Assembly (NCBI GenBank): GCA_037962975.1
Contig: CM075673.1
Span: forward strand, 127,306,667-127,370,666
Length of the DNA stretch: 64,000 nt
Source of the DNA: Clitoria ternatea
Taxonomy: Eukaryota > Streptophyta > Magnoliopsida > Fabales > Fabaceae
Reading direction: 5' to 3'
Position numbers and translations under genes: made by a program. Under the pieces are notes generated by a model. It ran no database searches, was not told the origin of the DNA, and saw only the letters and a program-made list of their open reading frames with translations. This document shows, piece after piece, positions 10,366 to 21,219 of this stretch; positions within the stretch are counted from its first letter, which is position 1, and every line of letters begins with the position of its first letter.

Positions 10366-11468
10366 CTTCATGAAAGTTGTAGATCTTTTTGATAATACTG
10401 AAGTATGTACATAATACTGAAGTATGTACAAGCTCAAGTTATGCTCATAATACTGAAGTATGTACAAGCTGTAAATCTGTGAACTTGAAATCCGTATCTT
10501 ATTGTTAAAACTGGGCATTTTTTGGTAAGAATTAGTGATCAGTGTCTTCATGAAAGTTGTAAATCTTTTTGTTATGTGAATTTTGAGACCTGAAACGATT
10601 GATTTGAGTATGTGTAGCAAAAGTTATAGCCAAAATACTACTGTATGTCCGAGTGAAAGATTTGTTTCATGTTTAGTGCATATTTTGATATGCTGGGAAT
10701 TATACATGCATAATCAGCCTTGGATGTCTTCATGAAAGTTGTAGATAATTAAGTTTTGGATTTTTGGAAAGTGGTTTCACATCAAAATAATTCTTGTAGC
10801 TCAAGTTATGCTCAAATTACTGAAGTATGTGCAAGTTGAAATTCTGAAATTCTGGAATTTTGGAAATCCGAATCTTGTTTTCAATACTGGGAATTTTGTG
10901 GTATGAATTAGTTGTTTGTGTCTTCATAAAAGTTGTAGATAATTATGTTAATAGTATTTTAGAACTGGTTTCATGTTAAAATCATTTGTGTAGCTCTAAA
11001 TACGTTGAAAATACTAATATATGTATGTTTTGAAAACTCACCTGGAGGCAGTGTTGTATTTTGTGGATGAATGGTATTTCTGCTTAGAATTTGAATTTAT
11101 GATCTTCATGAAAATTGTAGATATTTGTGTTAAGATTAATTTAGAACTGGTTTCATGCAAAAATCATTTTTGTAACTTCAGAAACACTGAAATTACTAAC
11201 ATATGTACGTTTTGAAAAACTCACCTTGAGGCAGTGTGATAATTCGTGAATAAGTAATATTTCTGTTCGGAATTCGAAACTGTGTTCTTCATGAAAGTTG
11301 TAGATAATTGTATTATTGAGCTATAGAAAGTGGAATCATCTAAAAAGGAGTTGATTTGCCCATGTTATGACTGTTTTGCTAATGTATGTTGCTGTTGGGG
11401 ATGCTGAAAGTCACTTAAAATGGCTATTTTGAAAGAAAATGATATTTTCTCTATGGATAGAAATTATT
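10366..11468 (+). repeat. ~182-bp tandem repeat, 3' LTR copy (6 units)
   Basis: CTTCATGAAAGTTGTAGAT-like starts at 10366, 10546, 10728, 10922, 11104 and 11287. One unit fewer than the left LTR, consistent with a whole-unit deletion. Confidence 0.85.
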
Positions 11469-11756
11469 TATTAAATTATTGAGTGATTATGAATTATTAT
11501 AAATGTTGATGAGTATTACACAGTCTGTATATTGTGATGGTGAATAATTATGAATGACAGAATTAATATATATGTACATGAATGCCTTGTAGTTACTGAC
11601 ATATGTGATTGAAACAGTAAATCCATGATTTTGTGAATTATTATGTGTATTGTGTCCCTTGAGGACTTGTAGTATCCAAGAGGTTTTGGAAATGTGGATA
11701 TCATGGTATGTTAAAAGAATTAAAGGCATTCATGCATCATAAGCATTCGGACGCAC

Positions 11757-11933
11757 CATGGAATTTAGGGGTTCCATGATTGCCTACCCTGGTGGGGGGG
11801 GTTACTCTATGATGAGTTAAGCCCTATTTTGTTGTGTGCCATGGAGTGTAGGGATTCATGGTTTATGCAAAAGTCCTACTTATGATATTGTGTACTTCGG
11901 TACTTAAGCGCCATGAAGTATAGGGATTCATGG
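11757..11933 (+). repeat. TAGGG(A/G)-loop hairpins, 3' LTR copy
   Basis: Counterpart of 3024-3199 with all three stems intact; the G run between the first and second hairpin is one base longer. Confidence 0.7.
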
Positions 11934-12462
11934 TATATGCTAAAGCCCTATTTGTGTCTCTATGAGACTTTTACTGCAGTATTCCCACCAAGACCAAATG
12001 GATCCAGCATGACATCATTTGACTAATTAAAGATCTATTAATGGACTTGTTTGGCATATTCATCATATCATTATGAATTGTTGATTGTGTTTGTGCAATT
12101 TTATCTATTTTATATCTATTCTATATTCTGTCTCACTTTTACATTAATTTTTACAGTGAATGACACGCAGAATGCAGAGTGATGCCATGATGGATGTCTA
12201 TTTGAATTATTACTTGAACTTTGATTTTATGGGTTGTAATAAATATAATATGTCATGTACCATTATCTTCTCAATCGTTTCCGCTACTTTAATATTTTCT
12301 TGAATTTAATTATTCACGACTAGTATGTATGATAATTTTTCCGCTGTTATTAATCGTTACATGAACTCTGAATTAAATTGATGAATTTTTAAAATGATCT
12401 TTTGAAAAAGCGAAAAATTTACTCAAAAATTTTAAATCAACGTTTCGGGGCGTTACACATCC

Positions 12463-13345
12463 AGGCAAGCAACTGAAGGAGATGATATGGAAGGTAGCCA
12501 GATCTACACATACCCTAGCTTGGGAGAGACAAATTGATGTAGGAGTTTCTTCTAAGCTCCTTAAGAAAGATGGATCTTGGATCTTTCCTTCTTTAATCCT
12601 TCAAGCCAAGGTGATGATCTTCTTCTTTAAGAGGGAAATCGAAGCATAAAAAAGGGAAACTATGTAGGAGTGGACTAAAATTGGAAGGAGAAAAGGGATG
12701 GAAGTGAAAGGGAAAAGGTGAAAGATGAATGAGAAGATTAAGGGAATAGGAAAGGATGGTTGGAGGTCACTCCCAAGAGAGGGAGATAACTTCTATCTCG
12801 TAACCAAGGAGGGAGAGACCCCTTGGATAAGAGCTTGCAAGAGCCTCACAAATCCTAGAGAGAAGGAGGAGAATCTCTCACTAGAAAGTTACACTCAAGG
12901 TAAAATGTATTAATGTGTGTCATTTTACAAAAGGAAAGGCCTTTATATAGGCTATGGTGCATTCGGCCAAGGAGAGCCTTATTGGGCTTCTCCATGCTTC
13001 CTACGCCCAATGATACTAAGAGAGAAAGGAGATGGCCTATACATGGCCCAATGTAAGAGTACATGGTCCTAAAGTGACCAATTAGCCTAGTAAGACCCAA
13101 ATAAAGCCTAAATGACTAGAAAATCTAATTATGACCTATATTACAAAATGAATACAAATAGATCCTCAAGCTATCTCCATTGGGCTTGGGCCCTTTAAAG
13201 AAAAAGATGAAGGAAGATAGGGCTTTATGGATGGTCTCCTTGCTTTTCTTGGACTTGGCCCTTGTGAGGGGCCCTTTGTAAGCCTCTAGTCCTTTGTCCA
13301 AGATGGTGTGTAGGTCCTCCCTTAAGATGTTTTCATTATGCTCCC
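12463..13345 (-). repeat. 3' LTR remnant of element B
   Basis: Non-coding sequence downstream (minus strand) of the B polyprotein and adjoining element A. A purine tract AAAAAGGGGAGC lies at its minus-strand upstream edge near 13344-13356, and a good TATA box lies inside. No second LTR copy is in the window, so the exact borders are inferred. The + strand frame 12725-12913 is not supported as a gene. Confidence 0.55.
12942..12949 (-). promoter_or_regulatory. TATA box in LTR of B
   Basis: TATATAAA on the minus strand in GCCTATATAAAGGCC, about 400 bp into the inferred LTR, a usual place for an LTR promoter reading leftward. Confidence 0.55.
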
Positions 13346-15864
13346 CTTTTTCGAAAGGATTTGTCCTCAAATCCTAGGCATCATCCTCTTCATGTAAGTC
13401 AAAAGGAGATAAGTCTGATACATTAAATGAAGCACTCACACCATATTCCCTAGGTAAATCAAGTACATAGGCATTATTCCCCATTTTCTTGAGAATTTGG
13501 AAAAGTCCGTCACCCCTAGGGTCAAGTTTAGATTTTCTCAAGTTTGGAAATCTCTTTTTTCTAAGGTGCAACCAAACCCAATCTACAACCTCAAAGGTGA
13601 CTTTTTTTCTCTTTTTATTAGCACAACGAGTATCGTGTTCATTCTTAGTTTGTATTTGGTTTTTAACCTTCTCATGAAAAATCTTTGATAAACTTGGCCT
13701 TTCCTTCTCCATCCATATGAAGGACAGAATTAGAAACATCAATGGGAAAAACATCCAAGGGAGTGAGAGGATTAAAACCATAAACAACTCCAAAAGGACT
13801 ATGCTTAGTTGTGGAGTGTTGTACCCTATGATAAACAAATTCAATATGGGGTAAACATTCATCCCAAGATTTAAAATTTTTATTCACTACGACCCTAAGT
13901 AGTTAAGAAAGGGTCTTGTTTACTACCTCTGTTTGGCCATTCGTTTGAGGGTGACAGGTGGTAGAAAAGAGAAGCTTCGTTCCTAGCCTTAACTAAAGAG
14001 TTTTCCAAAAATGGCTTAGGAATTTGGTGTCCCTATCAGAAGTGATAGTTTTAGGAACACCATGAAGTCTTATAATTTCCTTAAAAAAGAATTTAGCAAT
14101 ATGACTAGCATCATCTACCTTATGACAAGGGATGAAGTGAGCCATCTTACTAAACTTATCCACCACTACAAAGATACAATCCATTCCCCTTTGGGTCCTA
14201 GGAAAACCTAACATAAAATCCATAGATATATCAATCCAAGGTGCATTAGGTGTAGGCAAGGGAGTATACAAACCACTAGGTGAAAGTTTAGATTTAGTTT
14301 TTCTACACACTATACACCTAGCACAAAATTTTTGTACATCTTTCTTCATTTTAGGCCAATACAAGTGTTCGTGTAAGATGGCTAAAGTTTTTTCTCTTCC
14401 AAAATGGCCCATTAACCCTCCCTCATAGCTTTCTCTTAGTAAAAGGTCTCTTAAAGAGCTCTTAGGAATGTAAAGTCTGTTGGCTTTAAAGAGATAGCCA
14501 TCTAAAATGTAGAAGCCTTTATGAGATGAAGAAGTGGAAGATGAGTTGAAAATGGTTGAAAAATCAAGATGACTTGGATACAAAGTCCTAATCTCATCAA
14601 GTCCAATAACTTTGGCTCCAAGAGAGGCTAGTAAAGAGTTCCTTCTTGAAAAAGCATAAGCCACAGTATTAGATTTTCCTTTTTTGTACTTGATGACATA
14701 TGGAAATTGTTCCAAGAACTCAACCCACTTAGTATGTCTTTTGTTCAACTTATGTTGCCCTTTAATAAATTTTAATGATTGGTGATCACTATAGATGACA
14801 AACTCTTTTGGGATCAAGTAATATTCCCAAGTTTGAAGGGCTCTAATCAATGCATAGAACTCTTTGTCATATGTAGGATAGTTGAGATTTGCCTCATTAA
14901 GCTTTACACTAAAGAAAACAATAGGGTGACCTTCTTACAATAGGACAACTCTTATTCCCATATTTGAAGCATCACACTCAAGCTCAACGGTTTTTAAAAA
15001 ATTTGGAAGTGCCAAAATTGGAGCATGTGTGAGCTTCTCTTTGAGATCTAGAAAGGCTTTCTCTTGTCTTGGCCCCCACACAAAAGGAACATTCTTTTTT
15101 ACTAACTTATTTAAAGGGGAGGCTAAAGTAGAGAAATCTTTCACAAATCTCCTATAGAAACTTGCTAAACCATGAAAACTTCTTACTTCACTAACATTTT
15201 TAGGTGTTGGCCAATCTTTGGTTGCCTTCACTTTGAAGTAATCTACCTTAACACCCTTAGAACTTACTACAAATCCAAGGAATACAATGCTATCCATGCC
15301 AAAAAGATATTTTTCAAAATTTGCATAGAGATTGTTTGTTCTTAAAGCAAGCATAACTTCTTTGAGATAGTTTAGATGAGAGGTCATGGTCTTTGAGTAA
15401 ATTAAAATGTCATCAAAGTAGACCATAACAAAATGCCCAATAAATTCCCTCAAAACATGATTCATGAGTCTCATAAAAGTACTTGGTGCTTTAGTCTAGC
15501 CAAAAGGCATAACTAACCACTCATATAATCCAAGTTTGGTTTTAAAAGCAGCCTTCCATTTATCTCCTTCTTTGATTCTTATTTGGTGATAGCCACTTTT
15601 AAGATCAATCTTGGAAAATATAGTAGAACCACTAAGCTCATCAAGCATATCATCAAGTCTAGGTATTGGATGCCTATACTTGATGATTATGTTGTTTATG
15701 GCTCTACAATCTGTATACATTCTCCATGAACCTTCTTTCTTAGGAACTAGTAAAACTGGTAAAGCACAAGGGCTTAAACTCTCTCTAATCCAACCCTTAG
15801 ATAGTAGTTCACTCACTTGGTTTTCTATTTCTAGGCTTTCCATAGGGTTGCACCTATATGCAGG
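13125..15864 (-). pseudogene. Broken RT-RNase H-integrase of element B
   Basis: Minus strand, mostly one frame. Reverse transcriptase begins near 15843 (KEGSWRMYTDCRAIN, KIDLKSGYHQI) with catalytic YFDD in the 15474-14935 block. RNase H has ECDASN near 14960 and continues into YSDHQSL near 14790. Integrase has the zinc region HEHLYWP...CARCIVC, Asp in SMDFMLG, Asp in TSDRD and Glu in the TNGQTEV segment (13990-13888). In-frame stops lie near 15844, 15475, 14935-14851, 13990 and 13890, and the frame changes between about 13690 and 13870. After a TAG at 13374-13376 the frame continues to 13125 through NPFEKGE and GPLTRAKSKK, a C-terminal tail typical of this group that reaches into the LTR. Not functional. 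Confidence 0.88.
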
Positions 15865-16701
15865 TCAATTTGGAAGACTAGCACCAGGGATTAAGTCTAT
15901 TTGGTGCTCAATGCCCCTAATAAGAGGTAAGGCTTTTGGGATATTCTTAGGGAAGAGGTCTTTGAATTCATTCAAGATGTTTTGAATCCCTTTGGGCAAA
16001 TAAGAAGAGGAAGAGCCCATTGAGCACAAGTAAGTGCTAGGGGTGTCTTTTGCATACATTATCAAGAATTACTTTTGTGAAAACATAGCATGTTTCACAT
16101 CATGTTTATTGGCCAAAAGATTGGCTCTAGAGTCATCATAGATGACAACTCTTTTTCCTTTATCCTCTTTTTTGTTTTTCTTATATTTTTCTAAATGATT
16201 AGAGGAAGAAGATCCTAACTCTGTATCTCTTTTAAGCTTCATTTGTAGTTGATCTTTAGCTACTTGTTGTGGAGTTAGGGGATGTAAATTTATCTTCTTA
16301 CCATCTAATTTGAAAGTGAAGGTGTTAGTGAACCCCTCATGGATGAACTTCCTATCAAATTATTAAGGTCTTCCTAAAAGGATATGAGTTGCCTCCATAG
16401 GCACTACATCACAGTTAACTTTATCTTTATATGTGCCTATGGTGAAGTTGATTAAGACTTGCTTATTAACTAACATTTCCCCTTTTTCATTAAGCCATTG
16501 CAACTTATAAGGTCTAGGGTGATCTATTAGTTCTAAGCCTATCTTATTTACTAATCTTTGGCTCACTACATTCACACAATTCCCACTATCCATAATGAGA
16601 GAACATAGTTTGTCATTTATGTAACATCTTGTGTAAAAGATGTTCTCTCTTTGTGTAGTATCATCTAGCTTAACATGACTACCAAGTAACCTTCTAATCA
16701 T
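15865..16701 (-). pseudogene. Broken aspartic protease region of element B
   Basis: Minus-strand frame 16701-16363 encodes a retropepsin with DSGN in place of the usual DSGS (CSLIMDSGNCVNVVS), followed by ILLGRP. Stops separate it from the linker 16065-15865 (IQNILNEFKDLFP, HQIDLIPGA), which leads into reverse transcriptase. Element E holds the same region at 62950-63928, with DSGS. Confidence 0.85.
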
Positions 16702-16838
16702 GTACGGCTCACCATCATCCCTAATATATGCTCACTGTCACAGGAATCACTACTTAAGTCATCACTTGATGTGTGATTATCAGAATCAGACTCAGATTGA
16801 CTTGAGAAGGTTCCATTTGTTTTCAAAATCATTGTTCA

Positions 16839-17128
16839 TTTTGTTGGACAGTTGGAAGCAATATGACCTCTACCAAGACATTTAAAATATTTTATGGTAG
16901 AAGATCTGGAGGATAATGGTTTAGATGTGGATTCATGATTATCTTTTTGGTGCCTAAAGACTTTGCCATTCTTATGCAACTCACTTGGTAATTTTGAAGA
17001 AGAAGTTCCCACTTCCTTCTCCCTAGGGTTTCTCTCAAACCTACCCTTGTTCTCTTGACCTACCCACTTAGACTTGTAGGTTTTATTTTCCCCACTATAG
17101 GATTCTCTCTCTTAAATTGGTTCTCTAC
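16839..17128 (-). pseudogene. Gag C-terminal part with degraded zinc knuckle, element B
   Basis: Continues the gag frame of 33930-34634 across the element D insertion, then hits a stop within ~25 codons. A zinc knuckle near 16890-16845 reads KYFKCLGRGHIASNC: the first Cys is Tyr, whereas element E keeps KCFKC. A stop follows soon after. Confidence 0.75.
17124..17128. other. Target site duplication of D, left (TCTAC)
   Basis: Matches 33925-33929 exactly and borders TG...CA element ends. Confidence 0.9.
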
Positions 17129-19044
17129 TGTCGCGACCATGATCGCGGCAGCACGACCGACCCTAAAAAGCGAGATAAATCAGAACAGGGAGCCGCCACC
17201 AATTTTTTTATTCATAGGAAAAAACATTGGAAAAAAACTTTAACAAAGCACTGGTTAAAAAAAGTGAGATTCAAGTTCGGGAGTCGGTTACGAGTGGGGA
17301 AGGTATTAACACCACACGTTGCCTGTTAAAAAAACAATACCAAAGTTAAAAATGCGCATCATGAATAGCCTTAAAATTGTTTCTATTTCTTTTTCTTGAA
17401 AATAAAGGAGACAAACGAAATGAAAAAAAACACTCGGAGTAAGAACAACAGGACGTCTCATCCAAATTAATCCTGGCTTTAATGGGGGGAAGACGGGAAA
17501 AAGAGGAAAGGAAACTAACAAGGCCTTTCGTCTAAATTAGTCATTCTTTCGTCAAGCTAATAGGTCAGGAAAGAAAAGAGGAGGGGTTAACAGAATGTCA
17601 CGTCCAAGTTAATCCCGGCTTTTAATGGAGGTACATATGGAAAAAGGAGAGAACGCTAACAGGACGTCTCGTCCAAATTAGTCATTTTCCATCAAAATGC
17701 AGGGTCGAACGGTGGAAGGAGTTAACAGGATGTCTTCGTCCAAATTAACCTGATTTATGAAAAATAATAACGGCCAAGGAAAACGAAGAAAATCAACAAG
17801 ACGTCACGCCTAAATTGACTTCCATGAAGATGGTAAGGGTTAGATTAATTTTTAAAAGGAAGAATAAGAACGGAAAAGAAGTGGGCCCGATAGGATGTCT
17901 TAGATGAAGCTACCTATTCTTGAGTTTTCAAGAAATCAGGGTTACGTAGTTCTTGACGAGGGGTGTCTTAAATAAAGCTAGGGATTTAGGGATATATGAA
18001 ATTCATGGGAATGGTGCATACAAGGCTAAGTTCTCCGCACGTGTATGATCTTTAGGAATAGTATAGGCAAAAGTACTCCCGCACGACACTGGCTAAAATG
18101 ACTTTTACATTGATCAAAATAAATATGAAAAAATATTTGTTTTTATTGTTATTATCGTGAGGCAGGATAAGAGAGGATTTTTAACAATAGAACAAACTTA
18201 AACAAGAAAATAGATTTAATAAAAATGACAGACTTAGCAAAAGAACACACAGTGTAAAACTAACTAACAAAATGAACTAAAAGAGGAGTAAAAGTGGTGA
18301 AGATTGTAACCGATGTGGTGGAGGTGATGAAAAGAGCTGATCCTCGGGTCTGAGCTGGTGTAGGCTAGAACAGCAACCAAAGCGATAAGGGGATTGAGTA
18401 GCTGTGAGAGCTGGTGTGGAGCTTAGGGGATAAACGGTCTGGGGTTCAGTGGAAAACCAGAGTAATGCAATGGGGAACCGGTGTGGGATTGAAATAAGGA
18501 GCTTTTATGGGGTTCTGGATAGAGTCTGAACAGCAGGGGGAGAACTTACTTTAAATAGGGTAAGGGCCGGTATCCTAGTGACTGGATTCAGAACCTTGGG
18601 GCCAGTTCTTTTCCTTGAGAGACTCAAAGAACCAAGAGTTGGAGTAACTCTCTGAAGGACTTAGGGTTTCGAATAGCAGAGCAATTTCTTAGGATTCAGG
18701 GGTTTAAAGTGCGGACCCTTGGACCTCTTCAATAGGGGTATTTATTGAGGCCTTCTCGAGCCTGAGTGCCTGGACAACTCAAGCTTCCACTCACCCATAC
18801 ATGTAGTGGAGACAGCCTGGCCACTGGCAGTTGTGGGGAACAGTGGCTGGTGGTGAGTTTTTTATTGTTTTAATTTTTTTATTCCCTGTCTGCCATTTCC
18901 TGGATTTCAGGATCGAATCTTGTAGTGTGATTCCAAGTCACAGCATGGGCAGTCGAACTCTGCAAACGGTGTCACATGGATCCGGTGTTGGGTTTATGAA
19001 AACACCTTCCATGCTGTGAATTCAATTGACCGGTGTAAGAAACA
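17129..19044 (-). repeat. 3' LTR of element D
   Basis: Homologous to 31789-33670 from TGTCGCGA onward. Beyond 19011 the copies diverge: the right LTR has ~250 bp rich in ACCGGTGTC-like motifs, while this copy has only a short remnant before TGTTTC (minus strand) at 19044 and a purine tract (AAAGGGGCGAGG, minus, about 19047-19058). The end at 19044 is therefore approximate. The TATA box of the other copy is altered here (18739-18746). Confidence 0.8.
17440..17820. repeat. ~70-bp degenerate repeat in LTR of D
   Basis: Six variants of AACAGGACGTCTCGTCCAAAT recur near 17447, 17516, 17589, 17658, 17726 and 17797, spaced about 66-73 bp. GACGTCTCGTC is partly self-complementary. The same series is in the other LTR at about 32107-32470. 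Confidence 0.7.
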
Positions 19045-19229
19045 TGACCTCGCCCCTTTGTCTTGAGGCTATTCTTCCTTTTGCCCTAACCTTGGTACTT
19101 GAGGAAACTGGTTGAAATCCACCTCATGCTGATGTCAATATCGGATCCTATAAACCCTTTTTTTAATCCAAAGCCCTAAATCTGGAAAAGAATTGGGGTG
19201 ATGCCCCAGTTTTAGTAGGAAGAGGTTAA

Positions 19230-19558
19230 TCGAGTATTGCCCTTTTAGTTGACAGGTAAGTAATGGTTGAGGGTGTTGCCTCTCGGTTTGACGGAAAAGT
19301 AAAGATTGAGGGTGTTGCCTCTCGGTTAATAGAAAAGTAAAGGTTGATGGTGTTGCCTCTCAGTTGACAGGAAAGTAACAGTTGAGGGTGTTGCCTTTCA
19401 GTTGACAGAAAAGTAAAAGCTAAGGGTGTTGCCTCTTGGTTGATTAAAAAGTAAAGGTTAAGGGTGTTGCCTCTCGATTGATTGAAAAGTAACGATTGAA
19501 AGTGTTGCCTCTCGATTGACAGAAAAGTAAAAGTTAAGGGTTTTGCCTCTTGGTTGAT
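19230..19558. repeat. 38-bp minisatellite in 3' region of D
   Basis: GTGTTGCCTCTCGGTTGA-type units start at 19273, 19312, 19350, 19388 and 19426 and continue, period 38-39 bp, about eight units. It lies between integrase and the 3' LTR. Confidence 0.85.
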
Positions 19559-19745
19559 TAAAAGTAAAAGGATTGGGGTTGACCCTCAGTTGACTAAAAG
19601 TAAAAGGATTGGGGTTGACCCTCGGTTGACTGGAAGTAAAAGGATTAGGGTTGACCCTTGGTTGACTGGAAGTAAAAGGATTGAGGTTGACCCTCAGTTG
19701 ACTGGAAATAAAAAGTTTGGGGTTGACCCTCGTTTGACTGAAATA
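19559..19745. repeat. 36-bp minisatellite in 3' region of D
   Basis: Units of GGATTGGGGTTGACCCTC plus GTTGACTGGAAGTAAAA, period 36 bp, about five copies, merging into the neighbouring arrays. The GGGGTTGACCC core is partly palindromic. The frame-preserving period creates a spurious 12-residue protein repeat on the + strand. Confidence 0.85.
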
Positions 19746-20220
19746 AAAGAATTGGGGTAATGCCCCAGATTTGGAAGACTTAGAGTATTGCCCCAGGTTT
19801 GAGAGTGTGGGGTGCTGCCCCAGTTTTGAGGGACTTGGGGTAATGCCCCAAGTTTGAAAAAGAATGAGAGACTTAGGGGTAATGCCCCAGGTTTAAAGAT
19901 TTGGGGTGATGCCCCAAATTTGGAAGGGAATGAAGATTTGGGGTGCTGCTCCAAGTTTGGGAGGCTTGGGAGGCTGCTCCCATTTTGAGAGACTGAAGGA
20001 ATTTGGGGTACTACCCCTTGACTGAAAGCAAAAAACTTGGGGTGATGCCCTAGTTAGGAGAGACTAAAGGAATTTTGGGTACTGCCCCTTGACTGAAAGA
20101 GAATAAAAACCTGGGGAGATGGCCCAGTTTGAGTTGTTTGGAAATTCGAGGTACTGCCCCTTGACTAAAAAGAGTGAGAAACTTGGGGTAATGCCCCAGT
20201 TTGAGCTATTTGGTGGGAGA
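19746..20220. repeat. TTGGGGTGATGCCCCA imperfect repeat in D
   Basis: About a dozen copies of a palindrome-like GGGGTAATGCCCC core, spaced roughly 25-60 bp. Each can form a GGGG/CCCC stem. Confidence 0.75.
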
Positions 20221-21219
20221 GCATGATGGGTGCTAGTTTGATAATGATGAACTTATTGGGGAAGAAAGGCCAATTGGAGTCTATTTCTGAAGTGTAGTTC
20301 CACTGGGGAAGGACGGTTTGGTTGGCGTCTACCTAGTGGTAACCGTGGTTTTGCTGGGGGAAGTGACCTATCGGTTCCACTTGGGGAGAAATCTGGTTCA
20401 GATTCACCTGGGAGGAGATCTTGACTTGAGCTCTTTTCGTGGAGGGTTGTGGCCTCGTTGGGGGACTGCTCGTCAAACCCTTCGCTTCCGGGTCAGGAAT
20501 TTCAGTCAACCTTCAAAAAGAGGATGAATAGTACAAAAGTAAACAGATTGACATTTTCAGGTAACCTTCCTTAGAGATGGGCCTTGAGATAACTCATGGA
20601 TGAAATAGAAGCAACTTCTGACTTTGGTGAACACGCCTAGCGGAGTTGGTTATGCTTGCCCGAGGTAGGGTCTGGTGCTGGGATGTATTCCGCTCCACAC
20701 AACTTTATGTTTTGTCATTTTTATTTTCAAAATTTTCTTAGGAAAAACTTGTTCATTTATAAGACTTAGCCATGAACACGTGCAGAAAGAAGGGTAAATT
20801 TTTATTTATGAACATCAGGCATGTACAGTGGTAATGAAAGCAATGTAAAACAAACAGATGTAACAAGGTATAAAGAATTGAAGGTAGGTGGGAAAGGGAA
20901 GACTCCTGAATCCTCCAGCGATATCATGAGAGTGACGAGAATCTTGATTCTTTCTCACGACTTCATGTTCATCTTCTGATTTTGCTTCTGAAGACGTAAT
21001 TTGACAATGAGTCATATGCCCCAGTTAGGTTTTCTCATTTTCTGCTTGAAGAGTTTATGCCACCGTTCCAGGACTTTAGGTTTTGATTTTGTCTGAGCTG
21101 CCCGTTTGGGTTTTCGTCTCACCAAGTAGCTCTAACTTTTGCCTAGGCCGCCTTTTCCAGTTTTCAGCCTAGCGAGCCCCCCGGTTGGGTTTTTGACTCA
21201 CCAAGTAGCTCTAACTCTT
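20221..21219 (-). other. Non-coding 3' region of D
   Basis: Between integrase and the minisatellites. I see no protein similarity; GTTTTCGTCTCACCAAGTAG and a relative near 21120-21205 are repeated twice. Confidence 0.5.

Larger units (their letters stand above)
1..12457 (+). mobile_element. Element A: Tekay-type Ty3 LTR retrotransposon, left end cut by window
   Basis: Position 1 matches position 8924 of the right LTR, so the first ~433 bp of the left LTR lie outside the window. Order is LTR, tRNA-iMet-type primer site, gag, protease, reverse transcriptase, RNase H, integrase, polypurine tract, LTR. The chromodomain-like tail after the integrase GPY region and the similarity of pol to element C place it in the Tekay/Del chromovirus group. 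The two LTRs are nearly identical by eye apart from one repeat-unit deletion and scattered substitutions, so insertion looks recent. The base after the right LTR starts CATCC, which should be the target duplication, but its partner is off the window. Confidence 0.93.
8491..12457 (+). repeat. 3' LTR of element A (complete, 3967 bp)
   Basis: Runs TGTAACATC...GTTACA. Its first 433 bp, absent from the left copy, contain more CCGAGTG repeats spaced about 19-30 bp apart (8690-8935). Compared with the left LTR it lacks one ~187 bp repeat unit near 10390 and shows three short copies of ATAATACTGAAGTATGTAC there, the trace of unequal exchange. Confidence 0.95.

Noticed and set aside
12725..13100. Host gene between A and the B integrase
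   Set aside because: Short frames on both strands, LTR-like TATA and position; no similarity to known plant proteins.
19554..19760. Frame with 12-residue repeats (KRIGVDP) as a repeat protein
   Set aside because: By-product of a 36-bp minisatellite whose period is a multiple of three.
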